This document shows positions 1-5,312 of a stretch of DNA of 10,156 nucleotides, piece by piece; the stretch's first letter is position 1; each line of letters begins with the position of its first letter. Made by a program: the position numbers and the translations under genes. The notes beneath the pieces were generated by a model. It saw only the letters and a program-made list of their open reading frames with translations, searched no databases and was not told the DNA's origin. The stretch lies in assembly GCA_030689795.1 (NCBI GenBank), contig JAUYEO010000234.1:1-10156 (forward strand). The letters are read 5' to 3'. The stretch is from Desulfobacterales bacterium. GTDB lineage: Bacteria > Desulfobacterota > Desulfobacteria > Desulfobacterales > RPRI01.

Positions 1-1
1 A

Positions 2-751
2 ATAAACAATTTTCAACAAATAGCTCACGGCGGTGTCTTTGACACCATCACAAGGGAGACATTTGATCATATTATGGTCCTCCTCCCCCAGCTCCCCGAA
101 CAGCGGGCCATTGCCGGTGTGCTTTCCGGCCTTGACGACAAAATCGACCTTCTGCACCGGCAAAATAAAACGCTGGAAGGAATGGCCGAAGCCCTCTGGC
201 GGAAAATGTTTGTGGAGGAAGCTGATCCGGGATGGAAGGAAGGGAGGTTGGGAGATTTAATCGAGTTGCACTATGGAAAAGGTCTGAAAGAGGAAAAGCG
301 TATTCCAGGTATGTATCCTGTGGTAGGATCAAGCGGGATAGTTGGCTACCACAATGATTTTCTGGTGAAAGGGCCAGGTATTGTAATAGGTCGTAAAGGG
401 ACACTTGGTGTTGTTAATTACATTGAAGAAAATTTTTTTCCAATTGATACGACATACTTCATAAAAAACAAAACCAATTCGGGAAGATTATTCTTTGAAT
501 ACTTTCTATTAAAAAAATGTTCATTTGAAGAAATGAACTCAGATTCTGCAGTTCCAGGCCTTAATAGAGAAATAGCACAATCCATGGAATTATCTTTGCC
601 ACCAATAGGATCGATTTTAAAATTCGACGATTTTTGTGAGCCATTATTCATAAAGAAGATGAAAAATGTTAGCCAAATCCGCACGCTCTCCCGTCTCCGG
701 GACACACTGTTACCAAAGCTCATGTCCGGTGAAGTGAGGGTCAGATTATGA
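2..751 (+). CDS. hsdS: Type I restriction-modification specificity subunit HsdS (5' end missing)
   Basis: This is the DNA-recognition subunit of a type I restriction-modification enzyme. It would pair with HsdM and HsdR and choose the target sequence through two target-recognition domains (TRDs). The frame is open from base 2, so the gene starts outside the window; the ATG at 74 is internal. The 249 visible residues begin with the tail of TRD1. The central conserved segment follows (visible residues about 29-66), with LPEQRAIAGVL then a heptad-like helix (DDKIDLLHRQNKTLEGMAEAL). TRD2 comes next (about 72-215, with VVGSSGIVGYHND and IGRKGTLG), then the C-terminal conserved helix ending LRDTLLPKLMSGEV. 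The LPEQ motif and the repeated helix pattern are hallmarks of the family. TRD2 is visibly more AT-rich than the central segment, as is common in exchangeable TRDs. The stop overlaps the next start by 4 bases (ATGA). The family call is firm; the target sequence cannot be read from the protein. Confidence 0.95.
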   Translation: MNNFQQIAHGGVFDTITRETFDHIMVLLPQLPEQRAIAGVLSGLDDKIDLLHRQNKTLEGMAEALWRKMFVEEADPGWKEGRLGDLIELHYGKGLKEEKRIPGMYPVVGSSGIVGYHNDFLVKGPGIVIGRKGTLGVVNYIEENFFPIDTTYFIKNKTNSGRLFFEYFLLKKCSFEEMNSDSAVPGLNREIAQSMELSLPPIGSILKFDDFCEPLFIKKMKNVSQIRTLSRLRDTLLPKLMSGEVRVRL

Positions 752-1308
752 CCGAACATAAACTGATCCCGCCCCATGGCGGGTTTCGTAAATTGCGCAG
801 CTTTCAATGCGCCCGGAGTGTATATGACGGAACCGTTATTTTCTGTGATCGTTTTGTCGACAAAAGATCGAGAACTAACGACCAGATGGTCCAGGCGGCC
901 CGTAGCGGAGTGCAAAATATTGCCGAGGGAAGCCTGGCTTCAGCAACATCAAAGAAAACCGAGTTGAAATTGACCGGAGTTGCCAGAGCCAGTCTCGGTG
1001 AATTGCTGCTCGATTTCGAGGATTTTCTGCGACAGAAAAAAATGCGCCAGTGGGCCAAAAACGATCCCGAAGCCTTAGAAGTCCGGGGAAAGTTCAAGTC
1101 TGACAAGTCAGACGTGTCAGACGGGTCAGACAACTATCATTTCTCGGAGCTGTCAGCAGAGCGACTGGCAAACACACTCATTTGCCTGATAAACCAGGCA
1201 AGCTATCTGTTATGGCAACAGATGAAATTTCTGGAAAAAGAGTTTTTGAATACCGGTGGTTTTACAGAGCGCATGTATAAAACTCGGAAAAACCTGAGGA
1301 AATATTAA
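748..1308 (+). CDS. Four-helix bundle protein (S23/Avd-like family, suffix-domain type) inside the R-M operon
   Basis: A 186-residue protein of the 23S rRNA intervening-sequence protein / four-helix-bundle family. The diagnostic stretch is residues 52-95: RSGVQNIAEGS, then SKKTELKLTGVARASLGELLLDFEDFLR. Family members usually show NIAEG followed by an amphipathic helix. The C-terminal part (about 140-180, with LICLINQASYLLWQQ and a GGFTERMY end) resembles the suffix extension seen in four-helix proteins encoded within type I R-M loci. Between them (residues 118-128) sits a Ser-Asp repeat, SDKSDVSDGSD, encoded by a 9-nt-period DNA repeat. The start is supported by GAGGG at 736-740, 7 bases upstream, and by the ATGA overlap with hsdS. 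The stop overlaps the hsdR start (TAATG). Co-translation suggests a role in assembly or regulation of the restriction enzyme, but the function is unknown. Relatives include the Avd protein of diversity-generating retroelements; no reverse transcriptase is present here. Confidence 0.85.
   Translation: MTEHKLIPPHGGFRKLRSFQCARSVYDGTVIFCDRFVDKRSRTNDQMVQAARSGVQNIAEGSLASATSKKTELKLTGVARASLGELLLDFEDFLRQKKMRQWAKNDPEALEVRGKFKSDKSDVSDGSDNYHFSELSAERLANTLICLINQASYLLWQQMKFLEKEFLNTGGFTERMYKTRKNLRKY
1098..1131 (+). repeat. Four-unit GTCWGAC array, 9-nt period, inside the four-helix gene
   Basis: Four 7-mers are spaced exactly 9 bases apart: GTCTGAC (1098-1104), GTCAGAC (1107-1113), GTCAGAC (1116-1122) and GTCAGAC (1125-1131), with two-base spacers AA, GT and GG. 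Each 7-mer is its own reverse complement except at the central base, and the first unit is the exact reverse complement of the other three. The array is in frame and encodes the Ser-Asp repeat at residues 118-128. Whether selection acts on the DNA, the RNA or the peptide cannot be told from one copy. Confidence 0.85.
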
Positions 1309-4300
1309 TGGCCGCCTTCACTGAATCCGAAATCGAAAGCTTCTCCCTTGACGAACTCAAGCAGCTCGGCTTTTCCTACATTCCTGGGCCGTCCATTGCA
1401 CCCGATGCTGAAACAACACAAGCTACCCTGATAGCCGAATCGGTGTCTCCATTCGGCGGACCGGAAAAGCGGACAAGCTATGGCGATGTCGTTTTAAGGC
1501 ATACGCTGGAGCAGGCCATCAACCGCCTGAATCCTGCGTTGCCGGAAACGGCGCGACAGGAGGCCCTTAAAGCGGCATTATCCGTATATTCTCCCCAGCT
1601 TATCGACGCGAACGAAGCCTTTCATAAGATGCTTGCCGAAGGCGTTCCGGTTACAGTGATAAAAGACGGCCAGGAACGCGGCGAGCGGGTCTGGCTGGTT
1701 GATTTCCAGAACCCGGAGAATAATCTTTTCTTTGCCATAAATCAGTTTACCGTTATCGAACGCAATCAGAACAAACGGCCTGATATAATCCTCTGTGTAA
1801 ACGGCCTGCCGCTGGTGGTTATGGAACTTAAGAATCCGGCGGATGAATATGCCACCGTCCGCAAGGCCTTTGATCAGATTCAGACCTATAAGACGGTCAT
1901 TCCTTCCCTCTTTTTCTATAATGTTTTTTGTGTGATTTCCGACGGGCTGGAAGCAAAGGCGGGGACTATCTCATCCGCTTTCAGCAGGTTCCAGACATGG
2001 AAAACGATTGACGGAAATAAAGAATCTTCCTCCCATGTGAGCCAGCTTGAAGTGCTGATCAGAGGCATGCTGAACCCGGCAACGCTGCTTGATTTGATCC
2101 GGAACTTCATTGTGTTTGAAAAAGATAAAAAGACAGATACCAAAACCGGGCTTACGCAGATTGAGACCGTGAAAAAAATTGCGGCCTACCATCAGTACCA
2201 TGCGGTGAATAAAGCGGTGGAAAGCACGCGTTTAGCTGTAGCCGAAAAAGGGAACCGCAAGGCAGGCGTAATATGGCACACACAGGGCTCAGGCAAAAGC
2301 CTTTCCATGGTTTTTTACGCGGGCAAACTGATCCATAACCTGGATAACCCGACCATTGTTGTCATTACCGACCGAAACGATCTTGACCAGCAGCTTTTTG
2401 ATACCTTTGCCGCATCAACAAGCCTGCTCGGCCAGTCTCCGGTGCAGGCGGAAACCCGCGAGCATTTGAAATCTCTGCTCAGAGTGGCATCCGGCGGGAT
2501 CGTGTTTACGACCATTCAGAAATTTTTCCCGGACACTTCGACAGGCTCAATGTCCGACCGTGTCGCATACGACCGGTTGTCGGAGCGCCGCAATATCATA
2601 GTTATTGCGGATGAAGCGCATCGTACGCAATACGGATTTCAGGCAAAGCTGATTGACACGAAAGATGACGCCGGCAAGCTCAACGGAAAGCGCATTGCCT
2701 ATGGCTTTGCCAAATATCTGCGGGATGCCGTTCCCAACGCGACCTTTATCGGCTTTACCGGCACGCCGGTGGAAAACACCGACATAAACACGCCGGCTGT
2801 ATTCGGCGATTACATCGATATATACGACATCGCCCAGGCTGTGGAAGACGGAGCAACGGTAAAAATATACTATGAAAGCCGCCTTGCTAAAGTCAACCTG
2901 ACTGAAGATGGCCGGAGGTTGATAGAAGAATTTGACAGGGAGATGACTGATGACGGAGCTTCCGAAACCCTGAAGGCTAAAGTCAAATGGACAAAACTTG
3001 AAGCCATAGTCGGCCATCCTGAGCGTTTGAAGAATCTGGCGCGGGATATCATTGCGCATTATGAAAAACGCGCGGAAATATTTGACGGCAAGGCCATGAT
3101 TGTAACCATGAGCCGCCGCATAGCAGTGGCTCTTTACGATGAAATCATTGCGTTAAGACCCGCCTGGCACAGTGAAGACCTGAAGGCCGGAACTTTGAAA
3201 GTCGTCATGACGTCTTCCTCTTCCGACAAAATGGAGTTTGATCCGGAAGATCCGGACAGCCTGGTGATTCCCGCACATCACAGGACGAATAAAAATGATC
3301 GTCGCCTGCTTTCCGACCGCATGAAAGAACCGCAGGATGAGTTGAAGCTGGTTATTGTGCGGGATATGTGGCTGACCGGCTTTGATGTCCCCTGTCTTCA
3401 CACCCTTTACATCGACAAGCTGATGAAAAGGCACACCCTCATGCAGGCAATTGCACGGGTGAACCGCGTTTTTATGGACAAACCCGGCGGGTTGGTCGTT
3501 GACTACATCGGTATCGGCACCGCACTCAAAGAGGCTCTTGCCTTCTACTCCAGTTCGGGCGGAAAAGGTGATCCGGCGGAGACACAGGCAAAAGCGCTTG
3601 AATTACTGCTTGAAAAAATTGAAGTTGTGCGTCAGATGTTTCATGGATTTGATTATATGCGTTTTTTCAGAGTCGGCACTTCCGAGCGCCTTTCTATTAT
3701 CCTTTACGCCGAGGAGTTCATACTTTCAAAGGAGCAGGGCAAAGACCGATTTATCAAAGAGTCAACTGCGCTTTCAAAGCTTTTTGCGCTGGCCGTCCCG
3801 CATGAAGAAGCGCTTGCCTTGACCGATGAAATCGCCTTCTTCCAGTCCATACGAGCGCGGCTGCTGAAGTTTGAACGTGATGGAGATAACGGCGATAGAA
3901 AGAACTATGAATCCGCTATCCGGCAGATTGTAAATCAGGCGGTTGAATCAACCGAAGTTGTGGATATTTTTGATGCGGCAGGTATCAGAAAGCCGGACAT
4001 TTCATTGCTCTCTGAAGAATTCCTGCAAGATGTCAAAAAGATGGCGCACAAAAACCTTGGCATTGAACTCTTGAAGAAGATTCTTAATGATGAAATCAAG
4101 GTTCGACTGAAATTTAATATTACGGAAGGGAAGAACCTTCTGGATATGCTTGAGGCATCGATAAAAAAGTACCAGAACAACCTTTTGACAACTGCTGAAA
4201 TTATCGATGAATTGTTGGCAATCGCCAGGCAAATCCGGGCTGTAGACGGTTTGGCGGAGAAGCTGAAATTAATGAAGGACGAATTTGCATTCTATACCGC

Positions 4301-4556
4301 GTTGGAAATCAACGACAGCGCGGTAAAAATTCTGGGTGATGAAACACTGAAAAACATTGCTCGTGAAATTGCGGACAAGGTTCGTAAAAACGCGACAATA
4401 GACTGGACTATGAAAGAAAGTGCCCGGGCAAAACTCATGGTCATCGTAAGGCGTACTTTGAATAAATACGGATATCCGCCGGACAAACAGCAGAAAGCAG
4501 TTGATACAGTGCTTAAACAGGCTGAAGTGTTGGCGGATTACTGGGTGGAACAATAA
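1308..4556 (+). CDS. hsdR: Type I restriction enzyme HsdR subunit (nuclease and translocase)
   Basis: The ATP-dependent DNA translocase and endonuclease subunit of the type I restriction complex. It has 1082 residues, normal for the family. In order: an N-terminal nuclease domain with the PD-(D/E)xK signature (D159, then E173-L-K175 followed by an aspartate/glutamate-rich stretch and QIQTYK); a superfamily 2 helicase motor with Walker A HTQGSGKS (324-331), Walker B DEAH (435-438), motif III TGTP (484-487), a TGFDVP segment near 690, and motif VI QAIARVNR (713-720). The helical C-terminal part, including PDISLLSEEFLQDV near 890 and KNLGIELLKKIL after it, resembles the DUF3387-type HsdR C-terminus that docks on the methylase core. 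All catalytic motifs look intact and there is no frameshift. GAGGA at 1296-1300 lies 7 bases before the ATG, which overlaps the preceding stop. Restriction is probably active if hsdM and the upstream part of hsdS are intact. Confidence 0.97.
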   Translation: MAAFTESEIESFSLDELKQLGFSYIPGPSIAPDAETTQATLIAESVSPFGGPEKRTSYGDVVLRHTLEQAINRLNPALPETARQEALKAALSVYSPQLIDANEAFHKMLAEGVPVTVIKDGQERGERVWLVDFQNPENNLFFAINQFTVIERNQNKRPDIILCVNGLPLVVMELKNPADEYATVRKAFDQIQTYKTVIPSLFFYNVFCVISDGLEAKAGTISSAFSRFQTWKTIDGNKESSSHVSQLEVLIRGMLNPATLLDLIRNFIVFEKDKKTDTKTGLTQIETVKKIAAYHQYHAVNKAVESTRLAVAEKGNRKAGVIWHTQGSGKSLSMVFYAGKLIHNLDNPTIVVITDRNDLDQQLFDTFAASTSLLGQSPVQAETREHLKSLLRVASGGIVFTTIQKFFPDTSTGSMSDRVAYDRLSERRNIIVIADEAHRTQYGFQAKLIDTKDDAGKLNGKRIAYGFAKYLRDAVPNATFIGFTGTPVENTDINTPAVFGDYIDIYDIAQAVEDGATVKIYYESRLAKVNLTEDGRRLIEEFDREMTDDGASETLKAKVKWTKLEAIVGHPERLKNLARDIIAHYEKRAEIFDGKAMIVTMSRRIAVALYDEIIALRPAWHSEDLKAGTLKVVMTSSSSDKMEFDPEDPDSLVIPAHHRTNKNDRRLLSDRMKEPQDELKLVIVRDMWLTGFDVPCLHTLYIDKLMKRHTLMQAIARVNRVFMDKPGGLVVDYIGIGTALKEALAFYSSSGGKGDPAETQAKALELLLEKIEVVRQMFHGFDYMRFFRVGTSERLSIILYAEEFILSKEQGKDRFIKESTALSKLFALAVPHEEALALTDEIAFFQSIRARLLKFERDGDNGDRKNYESAIRQIVNQAVESTEVVDIFDAAGIRKPDISLLSEEFLQDVKKMAHKNLGIELLKKILNDEIKVRLKFNITEGKNLLDMLEASIKKYQNNLLTTAEIIDELLAIARQIRAVDGLAEKLKLMKDEFAFYTALEINDSAVKILGDETLKNIAREIADKVRKNATIDWTMKESARAKLMVIVRRTLNKYGYPPDKQQKAVDTVLKQAEVLADYWVEQ

Positions 4557-4587
4557 AGTCCCGCCAGATATAAAAGGATAATTATAA

Positions 4588-5166
4588 ATGAGTATTATTA
4601 AAAATATTTTTCTGACAGGCGACCATGTCTGTCCATGGTGGCTTGCCTACACTTTCGATAATCCTCTCAGGCGGTTAATACATAATCCGGAGAAGATGCT
4701 GAATAAATTCATTAAGGAAGGGGACACGGTTGTCGATATAGGGTGCGGGATGGGCTTTTTTTCAATCGGAATGGCAAAGATGGTCGGAGAAAAGGGGCGA
4801 GTTATTGCGGTTGATCTGCAGGAAAAGATGCTTGAAAGGGTCAGCCACCGGGCACAGCAAAAAGGCCTCTTATCCAGGATCACTCTTCATAAATGCAGTT
4901 CCGATAAATTAGGGGTAAATGAACAGGCGGATTTTGCGCTGGGTTTCTGGATGGTGCATGAAGTTCGGAATAAGGATGCTTTTTTTAATGAGATTGTTAC
5001 CTTTTTAAAACCGGGAGCCAGGTTTCTTCTTGTTGAACCTAAAATTCATGTAACGGAGATTTATTTCAGAAAAATTACGGATATTGCGATAAAAGCCGGG
5101 CTGAAGGAGTGTTCTGAAGAAAAAATCGGTTTAAGCAGGGCGATGCTTTTTTTAAAGGCGGCGTAA
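4588..5166 (+). CDS. Class I SAM-dependent methyltransferase, substrate unknown
   Basis: A small (192-residue) soluble methyltransferase of the Rossmann-fold class. Motif I is VVDIGCGMGF (48-57). The acidic residue that would hold the SAM ribose is D76 in VIAVDLQEKML. A later strand reads LKPGARFLLVEP (140-151), as in UbiE-like and Methyltransf_25/31 proteins. The N-terminus, with HVCPWWLAYTFDNPLRRL (13-30), probably forms a cap over the active site; it has no obvious DNA-binding features and no NPPY-type catalytic motif. It is therefore unlikely to be the modification subunit of the restriction system, and a small-molecule substrate is more likely. AGGA at 4575-4578 lies 9 bases before the ATG. 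It starts only 31 bases after hsdR with no terminator between them, so read-through from the R-M operon is possible. It converges with the next gene. Confidence 0.85.
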   Translation: MSIIKNIFLTGDHVCPWWLAYTFDNPLRRLIHNPEKMLNKFIKEGDTVVDIGCGMGFFSIGMAKMVGEKGRVIAVDLQEKMLERVSHRAQQKGLLSRITLHKCSSDKLGVNEQADFALGFWMVHEVRNKDAFFNEIVTFLKPGARFLLVEPKIHVTEIYFRKITDIAIKAGLKECSEEKIGLSRAMLFLKAA

Positions 5167-5171
5167 GGCGT

Positions 5172-5216
5172 TCCGCCATATCCGCCACAAAGATTGGCGG
5201 ACGTGCCGCTGGCGGA
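5172..5216. repeat. Nested TCCGCCA / TGGCGGA inverted repeats
   Basis: TCCGCCA occurs at 5172-5178 and 5181-5187, and its exact reverse complement TGGCGGA at 5195-5201 and 5210-5216. The inner pair forms a 7-bp stem with a 7-base loop (CAAAGAT), and the outer pair can enclose it. The structure lies just after the methyltransferase stop between convergent genes. It has no T-run behind it on either side, so it is not a classical intrinsic terminator, although it could still stall or protect a 3' end. It resembles a dispersed intergenic palindrome. Confidence 0.7.
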
Positions 5217-5250
5217 CCTTCGGGAGGCGAGAGGCAAAGGAGGGAAACGC

Positions 5251-5271
5251 CGAACATCGAACTTCGAATAA
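5251..5271. repeat. CGAAC-type 7-nt tandem repeat
   Basis: Three imperfect 7-base units follow one another: CGAACAT, CGAACTT and CGAATAA. The TTCGAA at the junction of the second and third units is palindromic. This kind of CGAAC tandem is familiar from intergenic regions of Desulfobacterota genomes (a recollection, not checked here). No function is assigned. Confidence 0.5.
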
Positions 5272-5281
5272 AAAACAAAGT

Positions 5282-5296
5282 CTCTGTGACTCTGTG
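5282..5296. repeat. CTCTGTG direct duplication
   Basis: CTCTGTG is repeated at 5282-5288 and 5290-5296 with a single A between, followed by GTAAAT. It sits between convergent genes, 16 bases beyond the stop of the PEP-synthase-like gene. Similar CTCTGTG duplications occur as dispersed intergenic sequence in various bacteria. No coding or terminator role is evident. Confidence 0.5.
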
Positions 5297-5312
5297 GTAA
5301 ATATAAAAAAGC

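Noticed and set aside
74..751. Complete short HsdS starting at the ATG at 74
   Set aside because: The frame is open to the window edge and the residues before 74 continue the end of a recognition domain, so the ATG is internal.
1098..1131. CRISPR-like or iteron-like array
   Set aside because: The units are only 7 bases with 2-base spacers, lie in frame inside a coding gene, and no cas or replication gene is nearby.
748..1308. Diversity-generating retroelement (Avd-like protein)
   Set aside because: No reverse transcriptase, template repeat or variable repeat is in the window, and the gene is embedded in a restriction operon. Only the protein family is shared.
2547..3059. 170-codon open frame on the - strand inside hsdR
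   Set aside because: It is a shadow of the intact helicase reading frame, with no recognisable domain or ribosome site.
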